A stretch of 64,000 nucleotides of DNA from Ilumatobacter coccineus YM16-304 (GCF_000348785.1 NC_020520.1:4278001-4342000); one strand, 5' to 3'. Counted from the stretch's first letter, positions 44,692-54,404 are shown. Numbers and translations: made by a program. The notes: generated by a model not told the origin, from the letters alone.

Positions 44692-45833
44692 GAGCCGACC
44701 CCCTGCCCGGTGGTCGCCTCGATCGGATCGATCGCCAGCACACGCTTCGCGGCGATGAGCGAACTCGCCACCCCGAGCACGAGCAGGAGCACCGACCAGA
44801 ACACGACGGCGCCCGTCTCGAAGTCGAGTGCGAGTCCGCCGAGATCGCCTTGCGAGACCGGGTAGTAGAGCAGCGTGCCGACGACGAGGCCCGCGCCGAT
44901 GATCACCACCACCTGGATCAACAGCGCGGCGACGAGGCGACCGGCGGGCGCGCCGATGGCTCGCAGCAACGTCAGCGAGTTCGCCTTCTGGAACGTGACG
45001 ATCAGGAAGAACAACCCGGTGACGCAGGGGACGACGATGCCGTACAGCAGGAAGATGATGTTGAACGACTGCTGGACCTGTGAGACACCGGGCGTCTCGG
45101 CGGCCGCGTCGTCGCGGGTGAGTGCGTCGAGATCGAGCGACTGCGCGTTGATCGACGTCACCACCTCCGCGGCGGTGACACCGTCGGCGGGCACCACGCC
45201 GAGCACGTTGGGCAGCGGCGTACCTGCGTCGGGATTGACGCTCTGCACCGACTCGACGTAGGTGTCGTACGACACGAACAGGGTGGGCGACACGTTCAGC
45301 TGCGCATTGTCGGCCACACCGACGATCTCGATCTGCTGTTCGCCGGGCAGGAGCGTGACGATGTCGCCGACGCCGTAGCCCAGTTGCACGTCGGCATCGC
45401 TCACCACGGCCTCGCCGTCGGCAGCCGGCAGTCGGCCGTCCGACACCGAGCTCGGCGCGCCGATCCCGTCGCCGTCGGGCCCGAGCTCGTAACCGATGAT
45501 CGTCGTGTCGAACGCCTCGCCATCGGCGTTGCCGCTCGGCACCGCCGTGAAGGTGCCCTGCCCGATGCGTCCGACGTCGCCGACGCCATCGGCCGAGCGG
45601 ACCAGTTCGTCGAGATCGGGCGTGATGACACTGCCCTGCAGCACCCGCTGACCGTCGACGCTGTAGACGAGCACCGGTGCGTTCTGCTCGCGAATCGCTC
45701 CGATGAACCCGTTGATCAACCCGTTCTGCAGCGATTGCTGGAACAGGATCAGGAACACCAGCAGGGCGATGGCCGCCACCAGGAGGAGGAACCGGACCTT
45801 CGATCGGGCCATCTCCTTGAACGCGAGGAACAC
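44688..45833 (-). CDS. FtsX-type ABC permease, paralogue
   Basis: 381 residues, GTG start. It has the same topology as its neighbour, with 'GYELGPDGDG' aligned to 'GYELAPDG' in the paralogue, and C-terminal 'FFLIVTFQKANSLTLLRAIGAPAGRLVAALLIQ'. The pair likely forms a heterodimeric permease with one shared ATPase. It is the first gene of the three-gene operon. Confidence 0.92.
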   Translation of the reverse strand: MFLAFKEMARSKVRFLLLVAAIALLVFLILFQQSLQNGLINGFIGAIREQNAPVLVYSVDGQRVLQGSVITPDLDELVRSADGVGDVGRIGQGTFTAVPSGNADGEAFDTTIIGYELGPDGDGIGAPSSVSDGRLPAADGEAVVSDADVQLGYGVGDIVTLLPGEQQIEIVGVADNAQLNVSPTLFVSYDTYVESVQSVNPDAGTPLPNVLGVVPADGVTAAEVVTSINAQSLDLDALTRDDAAAETPGVSQVQQSFNIIFLLYGIVVPCVTGLFFLIVTFQKANSLTLLRAIGAPAGRLVAALLIQVVVIIGAGLVVGTLLYYPVSQGDLGGLALDFETGAVVFWSVLLLVLGVASSLIAAKRVLAIDPIEATTGQGVGS

Positions 45834-45853
45834 GCTCGTGAGGCTATGCGGGA

Positions 45854-45894
45854 GTGCCGTCGACGTCGTCGCTCAGCTCACACATCGACGGCAC
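45854..45894. promoter_or_regulatory. Inverted repeat between divergent exporter and acylase genes
   Basis: The perfect 10-bp arms GTGCCGTCGA and TCGACGGCAC are separated by 21 nt, beginning 21 bp upstream of the permease GTG. It could be a regulator site or RNA hairpin. The rest of 45895-45988 holds the acylase promoter region, with no further gene. Confidence 0.45.
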
Positions 45895-45988
45895 GTCGCG
45901 GGCCCGGTCGAGCACACGTCGAGAAACATCTGGTCCGAACCCCTTTTCGGTGAAGGATTCGGCGTCCGATCTGGCACTATTGACCAAA

Positions 45989-48574
45989 GTGTTCGGTAGA
46001 CGGCGTTCGAGAGCGATGTTGCTCGGCGGAGCGATGCTCGTCGCGGCGTGCACCCCGAGTGAAGGCCCGAAGTCGATTCCGCTGCCGACCTCGCCCGACA
46101 CCACGACCACCACCACGACCACCACCACGACGACCACGACGAGCACGACCACCACGACGCTCGAACCGGCCACCTACGAGGCGACGATCCGGCGAACGAC
46201 CGACGGGGTGCCGCACATCAGCGGACGCAACCTCGCCGATGTCTCGTTCGGTCAGGGATACGTCAGCGGCGGCGACTACGGCTGCACGCTCGTCGATCAG
46301 ATCCTCAAGGTCAAAGGCGAACGGTCGGCCAACCTCGGCCCCGGCGCCAACGGCGAGAACGTCGAGAGCGACTTCGCGTGGCGAGCGATCGGCATTGCAT
46401 CGATCGCCGCCGGCGACTTCGCAGCGGCCTCCCCCGGCGTCGTCGACCAGTTCGACGCGTTCGCCAGCGGATGGAACCAGCATCTCGCCGACCGCGGCGA
46501 CGACGGCCTGACCGGATGGTGTGCCGGCGCCGACTGGGTCCGACCGATCGAAGCCGTCGAGGTCTACGCCTACGCACGGTCGGTGGCCCTCCTGGCGAGC
46601 AGCGCCAACCTCACCGACTTCATCGCCTCGGCGCAGCCTCCCGTCGTCGACGCAGCGGTCGCCGAGACCTCGCAGGCGCCGCTCGAAGGAACACCGAGCG
46701 AGACCGAAGCCCGCGTTCCCGACTTCTCTCGCATCGCCCCCGTCGACTTCGGCAGCAACGCGTGGGCGATCGGCGCCGATCGAGTCGAAGGCGGCACGGG
46801 CGCGATGCTCGTCGCCAACCCGCACTTCCCGTGGGAAGGCGAGCTCCGATTCGCCGAGGCGCACCTCACCGTCGACGGCGAGATCGACATCTACGGAGCG
46901 CAGCTCAGCGGCCTGCCCGGCATCGGCATCGGTTTCACCGACGAGGTCGCGTGGTCGCACACGGTGTCGGCCGGCAACCGCTTCACCGCCTACCTCCTCA
47001 CGTTGAGCCCCGATTCACCCACGACCTACCTCGTCGACGGCGAGCCGCGTGAGATGGTCGCCACCGACCACACCATCGAGATCCTGCGCGCCGACGGCAC
47101 GATCGACACCGAGACCCGCACGCTCTACTCGAGCCACTATGGCCCGATCCTCGACTTCCCCGGCCTCGGCTGGAACGACTCGCAGGTGCTCACCTATCGC
47201 GACGCCAACATCGACAACGACGAGTTCATCGAGTTCTACCGCGACCTCGTCGACGTCACCGATCTCGACGACCTGATCGCCACGCACGAACTCCACCAGG
47301 CGGTTCCGCTGTTCAACACCGTCGCCGCCGGTGCCGACGGACGCGCCTGGTACGCCGACACGGCCGCCACGCCGAACCTGTCGACCGAAGCCGAGCTGGT
47401 GTACCTGTCGAAACTGCTCGAAGGCGATCTGCTCACCACGGTGGCCCGCGACAACGGCGTCGTGCTGCTCGACGGCTCCGACAGCCGCTTCGACTGGGAG
47501 GTCGTCGACGGAGCGCGTGACCCCGGCCTCGTTCCGTTCGGCGAGATGCCGATGGTCGAGCGGACCGACTACGTGTTCAACGCGAACGACAGCTACTGGG
47601 TGCCATCGGCCGAGTTCACCCTCGACGGCACGTTCTCGATCCTGCACGGCGAGCAGAACATCCCGCAGTCGCTGCGCACTCGGCAGAACGCGGCCGTCCT
47701 GTCGGCTGCCAACACGCTCGGACTCGCGGGTGACGACGGGCTCTGGTCAGCCGACGAACTGCGCGACGCCACGCTCGACAACAAGGCGCAGAGCGCCGTG
47801 CTGCTTCGTCAGCCGGTCGTCGCTGCGTGCCAGGCGAACCCGCTCGTCGAGGTCGATGAAGTGCTCGACCAAGACGGCGCGGTCGCACTTCCGGCCGAGG
47901 TCGTCGACCTCTCCGCCGCGTGCGAGGTGCTCGGTGCGTGGGACGGGCGCTACGACCTCGACAGCGCCGGCCCCGTTCTCTGGCGTGAGACGTTGAGCCG
48001 TTTCTCGCGTGCCGATCGCACCGACACGGGTCTGTTGTTCGGCGACGAGTTCGTACCCGAGTCACCGGTCACCACGCCCGCATCGCTGTCCGACGACATC
48101 ACGCCGGTGCTCACCGCACTCGCTCGGGCGGTACAGACCATGACGAAGGCGGGTTTCGGGCTCGAGTCGACGCTCGGCGCGGCACAGTTCACCGAGCGCT
48201 CCGGCAATCGCATCCCGCTGCACGGCGGCACCGACATCGACGGCACCACCAACATCGTCACGTGGTCGACCAACAACTCCTCCACCGAGCCCGGCCCGGT
48301 GCGTGGCGACCGCGTCGCCCCCGACGGTTCGCTGCGCGGCGACGGCTACCCGGTCAACTTCGGTACGAGCTTCGTCATGGTGGTCGACTTCTCGTCGGGC
48401 GAGCCGCAAGCCTCGGCGCTGCTCACCTACGGCCAGACGGGCAATCGCGACGCACCCGAGTTCGAGAGCCAGACGGTTCGCTTCAGCGAGAAGAACTGGC
48501 GTCCGGTGCTGCTCACCGACGACGAGATCGCCGCCGACCCAGAGCTCACCGAACTCGTCGTCCGCCAACCCTGA
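45989..48574 (+). CDS. Lipoprotein penicillin acylase-family Ntn hydrolase
   Basis: 861 residues from GTG 45989. Signal peptide with Arg-rich start and lipobox 'LVAAC' (C21), a Thr-only linker of about 20 residues encoded by an (ACC/ACG)n tract at 46101-46160, then the acylase. The autocatalytic N-terminal nucleophile is Ser256 in 'DFGSNAWAIGADR', followed by 'GAMLVANPHFPWEG' and 'GFTDEVAWSHTVSAG'. The family includes AHL and aculeacin acylases; the substrate here is unknown. A lipid anchor with a flexible Thr spacer would place it outside the membrane. It converges with the PQQ dehydrogenase gene. Confidence 0.9.
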   Translation: MFGRRRSRAMLLGGAMLVAACTPSEGPKSIPLPTSPDTTTTTTTTTTTTTTSTTTTTLEPATYEATIRRTTDGVPHISGRNLADVSFGQGYVSGGDYGCTLVDQILKVKGERSANLGPGANGENVESDFAWRAIGIASIAAGDFAAASPGVVDQFDAFASGWNQHLADRGDDGLTGWCAGADWVRPIEAVEVYAYARSVALLASSANLTDFIASAQPPVVDAAVAETSQAPLEGTPSETEARVPDFSRIAPVDFGSNAWAIGADRVEGGTGAMLVANPHFPWEGELRFAEAHLTVDGEIDIYGAQLSGLPGIGIGFTDEVAWSHTVSAGNRFTAYLLTLSPDSPTTYLVDGEPREMVATDHTIEILRADGTIDTETRTLYSSHYGPILDFPGLGWNDSQVLTYRDANIDNDEFIEFYRDLVDVTDLDDLIATHELHQAVPLFNTVAAGADGRAWYADTAATPNLSTEAELVYLSKLLEGDLLTTVARDNGVVLLDGSDSRFDWEVVDGARDPGLVPFGEMPMVERTDYVFNANDSYWVPSAEFTLDGTFSILHGEQNIPQSLRTRQNAAVLSAANTLGLAGDDGLWSADELRDATLDNKAQSAVLLRQPVVAACQANPLVEVDEVLDQDGAVALPAEVVDLSAACEVLGAWDGRYDLDSAGPVLWRETLSRFSRADRTDTGLLFGDEFVPESPVTTPASLSDDITPVLTALARAVQTMTKAGFGLESTLGAAQFTERSGNRIPLHGGTDIDGTTNIVTWSTNNSSTEPGPVRGDRVAPDGSLRGDGYPVNFGTSFVMVVDFSSGEPQASALLTYGQTGNRDAPEFESQTVRFSEKNWRPVLLTDDEIAADPELTELVVRQP

Positions 48575-48597
48575 CCGCCAAACCCCTTCTTCACGCA

Positions 48598-48634
48598 ACC
48601 TGGTTATTTCCATCCCGGATGGAAACAACCAGGT
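48598..48634. terminator. Bidirectional terminator between convergent genes
   Basis: Nested arms ACCTGGTT / AACCAGGT and TTTCCATCC / GGATGGAAA form a nearly perfect 37-bp palindrome. It lies 23 bp past one stop and 3 bp from the other. Confidence 0.85.
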
Positions 48635-48637
48635 CGG

Positions 48638-51013
48638 CTACTCGAACCAGCCGAAGCGGTCGATGACCAACGCGTTGTCGGCCGAGGCGTAGATGCGTTC
48701 GCTCCCGTCGTCGGCGAGCGTGACGAAGCCGAGCGCGCCACGGATCTGCCCCGGCCCGCTGGCGTTGAGGCTCGACACCGTCGGCCGAGGATCGGTCGGA
48801 TACGCCGTGACGAACCCGCGGCCTCCCGACGGGGCGAGCGTGAGGTTCTGCGCGATCGCCGATGCGTCGTCGGGCACGGTCGGATTGATCGTTCCGGTGC
48901 CGGAGAGTCCGAGCCCGGCCGGCCCCTCCCCCGTCCGCGAGTCGTACTCCCGGGTCGGTGCCGACAGGTGGAAGCGTCCGGCGCCGTCGACTTCCGAATC
49001 GTCGCCGGTGAAGTACCCCGCCACGTCGACCGTGAGGTTGTCGACGCCCTGCATCAGCACGTCGATCGACCCGTCGGCACCACCGACCGGCAGGATCGCG
49101 AGGTTGGCTCGCACGTCGTTGTCACCGTTGACGTTCACACTCGACGCCAGCGGCACGTCGCCACCGCTCGGGTAGGCCGTGGCGAATCCGCCGCTCGACC
49201 CTTCGTTGTTGATGCCGGCGATCACGACCGCCACGGCGCTGATCTGACCGAGATCGCTCGGTACGCCGAGCTTGCCGGCCACCGGAACGCGCACGTCGTC
49301 GGATCCGTCGATGCCGCCGTACTCGTTGGTGTCGGAGACCGGGTCGCGCGTGTCGACGAGACGAGCGGGCGGCAGGGCGACGAAGCGACCCGCAGCGAGC
49401 GCGTCGGGTGCGTCGAAGAAGAACCCGGCGACGTCGACGACCACGCCGGTCGTGACCGACGTGTAGAGCATGAGTCGACCGTCGGCATCGAGCGGCACGA
49501 TCGACGAGTTGCCGACGTTGGAACCTCCCGGCGCGTTGACGTTGGAGGTGGTCGGTCGGAACGTTCGCGGCTCCCACGCCGTCGCGTACGAGCCCGACAC
49601 CGCAGGGCGGACCAACGTGATGTTGACCATCGCCGCCACCGCGTCAGCCGGCGCGTCGACGTCGATCAGGCGGGTCTGCCCGGCGCGCAACGGAGCAGCC
49701 GGCGTCTGCTCGCGCGAGTCGAATCGTCGATCCATCGCGTCGAGCGGTTCGTACCGCAACGCTCCGGAATCGGGCGCGGCGACCGGAGACGGCGCCGCCA
49801 CACGATGCACTTCGCCGTCTTGTTGCACATACCACAGCGCCGTGCCGGTCGGCTCGTGGACGAAGGTCATGTCGGTGGGCTGGATCGCCTCGACGACCGG
49901 ATCGTCGTAGTCGACGTCGCCATCGGCATCGCGCAGCCAGATGTCGCCGAACGCTCCGTCGGCGAAGAGGTAGCCGCCGTCGAACTCCGCGGGCCACACG
50001 CCGTCGGGCACGAAGGCCCCGGCCGTGATGTAGAGGCCGCGGTCGCGGCCGTAGTCCTCGATGGGATCGGTCAACCCGAAGCGCGGTTCGTCGCACGGCG
50101 GGTTGTCGCCCTGCGGACACTGGCCTTCACGCTCGGGCCACCCGTAGTTGGCGTTGAGCTTGCCCTCGTTGATCTCCTCGCGGGTGCTCTGGCCGACGTC
50201 GTTGATGAAGAAGCGGGTGGCGCTCGTGTTCGGGTCGAAGGCGAACCGGTACGGATTGCGCAACCCCGACGCGAAGATCTCCTGGCACGGCGTGTTCGGG
50301 GTCGTGGTGTCGTTGCCTCGGAGCCGGCATTCGACGCCGCCCGAGCCGGTTGCGGTGAACGGATTGCCGTCGACCGCCCGACCGGTGGCACGGTCGACGC
50401 GCAGGATCTTGCCGTTGAGCAGCGACAGGTCCTGTGCGGCATCGTTGTTCCCGGCGCTGCCCGAATCGTTGCGCGGGTCGCGGCCGGCGTCGCCGACTGC
50501 GATGTAGAGGTGACCGTCGTTGCCGATCTCGACGTCGCCGCCGTTGTGGTTGCCGGCGTTCGAGGAGATGTTGTCGACGAGCACGAACTCAGAACCGACG
50601 TCGAGGCCCGTCGCGGTCATCACGAAGCGGCTCACCCGGTTGTGGCATCCGCCGGGCTGCGTCGACGGGATCGTGTAGTAGACGTACACGTAGCCGCTGA
50701 GAAAGAAGTCGGGGTCGGGGGTGAATCCGAGCAGCCCGCGTTCGCTGTTGCTGCACACGGTGAGCGACCCCATCGAGGTGACCGTCGCCTCGCCATCGGC
50801 CGCCCTCGTGATCCGTTGGATCGTGCCGCCCTGTTCGAGCACGATGACCGATCCGTCGGGGAGCGCTTCGACCGCGGTCGGCCGATTCACGTCGGCGACC
50901 AGCTCGTCGGAGAACCCGCTGGGGAGTGCTGCTGCCGTCGGAACGGCCGTGTTGGTGAGCGCCACGGTCGCCCCGAGCAGTGCGACGGACAGCATGATCG
51001 AGAGTCGGCGCAT
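48638..51013 (-). CDS. Secreted PQQ sugar dehydrogenase-like protein with C-terminal repeat domains
   Basis: 791 residues. A signal peptide (about 1-29) is followed by a six-bladed glucose/sorbosone dehydrogenase propeller: 'ERGLLGFTPDPDF', 'NHNGGDVEIGNDGHLYIAVGDAG', 'FASGLRNPYRFAFDP' and 'YGWPEREG'. From about residue 430 come three repeats of the type 'RRFDSREQ', 'RLVDTRDP' and 'REYDSRTGE', with 'ATAYP...SS(V/L)N' strands. This is a common cell-surface module in Acidimicrobiia-like genomes. It probably oxidises sugars or acts as a binding protein in the envelope; PQQ synthesis is not encoded here. Confidence 0.88.
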   Translation of the reverse strand: MRRLSIMLSVALLGATVALTNTAVPTAAALPSGFSDELVADVNRPTAVEALPDGSVIVLEQGGTIQRITRAADGEATVTSMGSLTVCSNSERGLLGFTPDPDFFLSGYVYVYYTIPSTQPGGCHNRVSRFVMTATGLDVGSEFVLVDNISSNAGNHNGGDVEIGNDGHLYIAVGDAGRDPRNDSGSAGNNDAAQDLSLLNGKILRVDRATGRAVDGNPFTATGSGGVECRLRGNDTTTPNTPCQEIFASGLRNPYRFAFDPNTSATRFFINDVGQSTREEINEGKLNANYGWPEREGQCPQGDNPPCDEPRFGLTDPIEDYGRDRGLYITAGAFVPDGVWPAEFDGGYLFADGAFGDIWLRDADGDVDYDDPVVEAIQPTDMTFVHEPTGTALWYVQQDGEVHRVAAPSPVAAPDSGALRYEPLDAMDRRFDSREQTPAAPLRAGQTRLIDVDAPADAVAAMVNITLVRPAVSGSYATAWEPRTFRPTTSNVNAPGGSNVGNSSIVPLDADGRLMLYTSVTTGVVVDVAGFFFDAPDALAAGRFVALPPARLVDTRDPVSDTNEYGGIDGSDDVRVPVAGKLGVPSDLGQISAVAVVIAGINNEGSSGGFATAYPSGGDVPLASSVNVNGDNDVRANLAILPVGGADGSIDVLMQGVDNLTVDVAGYFTGDDSEVDGAGRFHLSAPTREYDSRTGEGPAGLGLSGTGTINPTVPDDASAIAQNLTLAPSGGRGFVTAYPTDPRPTVSSLNASGPGQIRGALGFVTLADDGSERIYASADNALVIDRFGWFE

Positions 51014-51188
51014 GAGCCGAAACTAGTGCGATTCCCGGGCCGCTCGGACGCAGCCGTGCGTTCACGCGGCGTTCACAATCGAGCAATGACCACGCAACGG
51101 CCCGCTGACACGATCCCTGCTGCAATCAGGTGGCCGATACGGTGCTGCCCTGGAAACACCAGCAAGAAAAACAGGATTGAGGACAATC

Positions 51189-52211
51189 GTGGCAATCAAG
51201 GCCGAATACATCTGGATCGACGGAACGGAGCCCACACCGCAGCTCCGCTCGAAGACCAAGATTCTCGACGACGACAACGGCACCGAGCTCGCCGACATGC
51301 CCGTGTGGGGATTCGACGGTTCGTCGACCAACCAGGCCACCGGCGACAAGAGCGACTGCGTGCTCAAGCCGGCACGGGTCTTCCCCGATCCGATCCGCGG
51401 TGGCGACAGCATCCTCGTCATGTGTGAAGTCATGCTCGTCAGCGGCAAGGCTCACCCCACCAACACTCGCGCTGCTGCGGCCCGCACCGCCAAGAAGTAC
51501 AAGAAGCACGAGCCGATGTTCGGTATCGAGCAGGAGTACACCATGCTCAAGCCGAACGGCAACCCGCTCGGGTTCCCCGACGACGGCTTCCCCGCACCCC
51601 AGGGCCCGTACTACTGCGGCGTGGGCGAGTACGCCATCACCGGCCGCCAGATCGCCGAAGAGCACATGGACGCCTGCCTCGAAGCCGGCATCGGCCTCTC
51701 CGGCATCAACGCCGAAGTCATGCCCGGCCAGTGGGAGTTCCAGGTCGGCCCGCGCGGCCTCCTCGAAGTCGCCGACGAGCTCTGGGTGGCCCGCTGGCTG
51801 CTCCACCGCATCGCCGAAGACTTCGGTGTCGTCATCAGCATCGACGCCAAGCCCGTCAAGGGCGACTGGAACGGTGCCGGCGCACACACCAACTTCTCCA
51901 CCAAGGAGATGCGCGAAGACGGCGGCATGAAGTACATCGAAGCCGGCTGCAAGGCGCTCGGCGAGAAGGCCGCCCTCCACATCGCCAACTACGGCGAAGG
52001 TGTCGAAGACCGCCTCACCGGCGCTCACGAGACGCAGCGCTACGACCAGTTCAGCTACGGCGTGTCCGACCGCGGCGCCTCGATCCGTATCCCGTGGCAG
52101 TGCTCGGTCGACGGCAAGGGCTACCTCGAAGACCGTCGCCCCAACGGCAACATCGACCCGTACACGGTCGCTCGCCTCATGACCGACACGGTCTGCAGCG
52201 CGATGAAGTGA
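51189..52211 (+). CDS. glnII: Glutamine synthetase type II (GSII)
   Basis: 340 residues, eukaryote-like GSII, which makes glutamine from glutamate and ammonia. 'PVWGFDGSSTNQATGDKSDCVL' (about 38-59), 'GIEQEYTML', 'GVGEYAITGRQIAEEHMDACLEAGI', 'EVMPGQWEFQVGP' and 'GAGAHTNFSTKEMR' are signature segments. The GTG at 51189 was chosen from GAGGA 5 nt upstream. GSII is not adenylylated, so control is transcriptional. The 51014-51188 region upstream shows no gene and no clear GlnR box by eye. Confidence 0.95.
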   Translation: MAIKAEYIWIDGTEPTPQLRSKTKILDDDNGTELADMPVWGFDGSSTNQATGDKSDCVLKPARVFPDPIRGGDSILVMCEVMLVSGKAHPTNTRAAAARTAKKYKKHEPMFGIEQEYTMLKPNGNPLGFPDDGFPAPQGPYYCGVGEYAITGRQIAEEHMDACLEAGIGLSGINAEVMPGQWEFQVGPRGLLEVADELWVARWLLHRIAEDFGVVISIDAKPVKGDWNGAGAHTNFSTKEMREDGGMKYIEAGCKALGEKAALHIANYGEGVEDRLTGAHETQRYDQFSYGVSDRGASIRIPWQCSVDGKGYLEDRRPNGNIDPYTVARLMTDTVCSAMK

Positions 52212-52215
52212 CGGC

Positions 52216-52243
52216 TCGGTCCGGGTCACGCGATCCGGACCGA
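52216..52243. terminator. Hairpin directly after glnII
   Basis: The perfect 9-bp arms TCGGTCCGG / CCGGACCGA enclose a 10-nt loop, beginning 4 nt after the stop codon. Confidence 0.7.
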
Positions 52244-52262
52244 TCACCGAGATGACCGATTG

Positions 52263-52300
52263 CTGCGACGGGGCGAGGCACATGCTTCGCCCCGTTGCAG
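52263..52300. terminator. Second hairpin between the glutamine synthetase genes
   Basis: The 14-nt arms CTGCGACGGGGCGA and TCGCCCCGTTGCAG pair fully if one G-U is allowed, with a 10-nt loop. A TTTTT run follows 14 nt later at 52315-52319. It may be a tandem terminator of glnII or an attenuator in the leader of the next gene. Confidence 0.6.
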
Positions 52301-52351
52301 TACCCGGAGCATGATTTTTCGTCGAGTAGCTGAGAGACTGAGGGTGTGGAC

Positions 52352-53689
52352 ATGATCGATCAACAGCGGGAGTACGTACTTCGTTCCGTCGAGGAACGGG
52401 GGGTGCGACTCATTCGACTCTGGTTCACCGACGTGCTCGGCAACCTCAAGAGCCTCGCCATCTCGCCGGCCGAGCTCGACAACGCACTCAGCGACGGCAT
52501 GACCTTCGACGGCTCGTCGATCGACGGTTTCAGCCGGGTGCAGGAAGCCGACGTGCTGGCCATTCCCGACCCCGACACGTTCGAGCTGCTGCCGTGGGGC
52601 GACCCGCAGGCGCCCGAGGCTCGCGTGTTCTGCAACATCCACAACCTCGACGGCACGCCGTTCCAGGGCGACCCTCGCCAGGTGCTACGACGCCACGTCA
52701 AGGCCGCTCACGACGCCGGCCTCACGTTCTACGTGGCCCCCGACGTCGAGTTCTTCTACTTCGAGAAGCTCGAGCCCGGCAAGCCACCCGTGCCGATCGA
52801 CGACGGCGGGTTCTTCGACCTCAGCACCAGCGCGGTCACCTCCGAGCTGCGCAAGCGCACCATCCGCACGCTCGAAGCGTTGGGTATCCCGGTCGAGTAC
52901 AGCTTCCACGAAGACGCCCCCGGTCAGCAGGAGATCGACCTCCGCCACACCGACGCGCTCACCATGGCCGACAGCGTCATGACCTTCCGCCTCGCGGTGC
53001 GCGAGATCGCTGCCCGCAACGGCGTCCACGCCACGTTCATGCCCAAGCCGCTCGAAGGCCTGCAGGGCTCGGGCATGCACCTCCACATGTCGCTGTTCCG
53101 CGGCGACGACAACGCGTTCTACAGCGAGTCCGACGACTACGACCTGTCCGACACGGCGAAGTCGTTCATGGCCGGTCTGCTGCGACACGCCGGTGAGATC
53201 ACCGCCGTCACCAACCAGACGGTCAACAGCTACAAGCGGCTCGTGCCGAACTTCGAAGCGCCGGTGCACGTCAGCTGGGCTCGCAACAACCGCAGTGGCC
53301 TCATCCGAGTTCCGATCACCAAGAACTCCAACCCCAACGCCACGCGCATCGAGTACCGCTCCCCCGACCCGGCGTGCAACCCCTACCTGGCGTTCAGCCT
53401 GTTGCTCGCCGCCGGTATGAAGGGCGTCGAGGAAGGGTACGAGTTGCCCGACGAGGCCGACGCGAACCTGTTCGAAGCCGACGACGCCGTGCTCGACGAA
53501 CTCGGCATCACGCAGCTTCCGCAGTCGCTCAACGACGCACTCGTCGTCATGGAGAAGAGCGAACTCGTGCGTGAAGCGCTCGGCGAACACATCTTCGAGT
53601 GGTTCGTCCGCAACAAACGTTCCGAATGGCGGGCCTACAAGACCCAGGTCACCGCATTCGAGACCGACCGATACCTCAAGGCGCTCTGA
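52352..53689 (+). CDS. glnA: Glutamine synthetase type I (GSI, GlnA2-like)
   Basis: 445 residues. 'FTDVLGNLKSLAI', 'MTFDGSSIDGF', 'DVEFFYFE', 'GSGMHLHMSLF', 'NSYKRLVPNFEAPVHVSWARNNRSGLIRVP' and 'RIEYRSPDPACNPYLAFSLLLAAGMKG' are canonical. The adenylylation loop seen in long GSI-beta enzymes ('NLYDLP') is replaced by 'EGYELPDEAD', so adenylylation is doubtful. An ATG at 52352 with GAGGG upstream was chosen; a GTG two codons earlier is possible. It is 13 bp from the GlnR-like gene, so the two are co-transcribed. Confidence 0.94.
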   Translation: MIDQQREYVLRSVEERGVRLIRLWFTDVLGNLKSLAISPAELDNALSDGMTFDGSSIDGFSRVQEADVLAIPDPDTFELLPWGDPQAPEARVFCNIHNLDGTPFQGDPRQVLRRHVKAAHDAGLTFYVAPDVEFFYFEKLEPGKPPVPIDDGGFFDLSTSAVTSELRKRTIRTLEALGIPVEYSFHEDAPGQQEIDLRHTDALTMADSVMTFRLAVREIAARNGVHATFMPKPLEGLQGSGMHLHMSLFRGDDNAFYSESDDYDLSDTAKSFMAGLLRHAGEITAVTNQTVNSYKRLVPNFEAPVHVSWARNNRSGLIRVPITKNSNPNATRIEYRSPDPACNPYLAFSLLLAAGMKGVEEGYELPDEADANLFEADDAVLDELGITQLPQSLNDALVVMEKSELVREALGEHIFEWFVRNKRSEWRAYKTQVTAFETDRYLKAL

Positions 53690-53702
53690 ACGGACCGAAA
53701 CC

Positions 53703-54395
53703 ATGGCTGATCCGACTCGAATGCTCGCCGTCGTTCCAGACCCACCGTCTCCCGAGTTGGCGCGAACGCTCGATCTCGCCGGCTACTCGTGGAAGGCCGT
53801 CGGCTCGATCGGCGCAGCCGGCGAAGCCGAACCCGACGGCGGGTGGGCCGGCGTCGTCATCGACGCCACCGAGAGCGTCGAGAACGCGTGGAGCTTCCTC
53901 CGCACGATCCGCAAGCACCACTCCGACCCGATCCCGGCACTCGTCCTCGTCGCGGGCACGCAACTCGACGAGCTCGAGCATCGTGACGACATGTTCGACG
54001 ACTTCTGTCTGACACCGTTCCACCCGGCCGAGCTCGAAGCGCGCCTGCGCCACCTCCTCACCTCCGAGACCGATGTGGTCCAGGCCGATCTCGTCGAGTA
54101 CGGCGATCTCACGCTCAATCTCGAGACCTACCAGGCATCGATCGGCGGTCGTCCGCTCGACATGACCTACATGGAGTACGAGCTGCTGAAGTTCCTCACG
54201 CAGAACCCCGGCAAGGTGTTCACCCGAGAGATCCTCCTCAGCCGTGTGTGGGGCTACGAGTACTACGGCGGCGCTCGCACGGTCGACGTGCACATCCGTC
54301 GACTCCGCGCCAAGCTCGGCGAGGAGCACGCGGGTCTGATCCAGACGGTGCGTTCGGTGGGCTATCGCTTCGGTCAGTCCCGCTGGGACGGCTGA
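53703..54395 (+). CDS. GlnR-like orphan OmpR-family regulator
   Basis: 230 residues. The N-terminal receiver-like domain is degenerate: no acidic cluster near the start, and a single candidate Asp in 'VVIDATESV'. The C-terminal winged helix is 'LDMTYMEYELLKFLTQNPGKVFTREILLSRVWGYEYYGGARTVDVHIRRLRAKLG'. Both halves resemble actinobacterial GlnR, the nitrogen master regulator that works without a cognate kinase. No kinase gene is adjacent. Position behind two glutamine synthetases makes nitrogen control likely. Confidence 0.82.
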   Translation: MADPTRMLAVVPDPPSPELARTLDLAGYSWKAVGSIGAAGEAEPDGGWAGVVIDATESVENAWSFLRTIRKHHSDPIPALVLVAGTQLDELEHRDDMFDDFCLTPFHPAELEARLRHLLTSETDVVQADLVEYGDLTLNLETYQASIGGRPLDMTYMEYELLKFLTQNPGKVFTREILLSRVWGYEYYGGARTVDVHIRRLRAKLGEEHAGLIQTVRSVGYRFGQSRWDG

Positions 54396-54404
54396 CCGCC
54401 CCGT

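Noticed and set aside
51014-51188. Glutamine riboswitch or GlnR box upstream of glnII
   Set aside because: No conserved glnA-RNA core and no clear GTnAC-N6-GnAAC site could be seen. The region contains only short weak hairpins.
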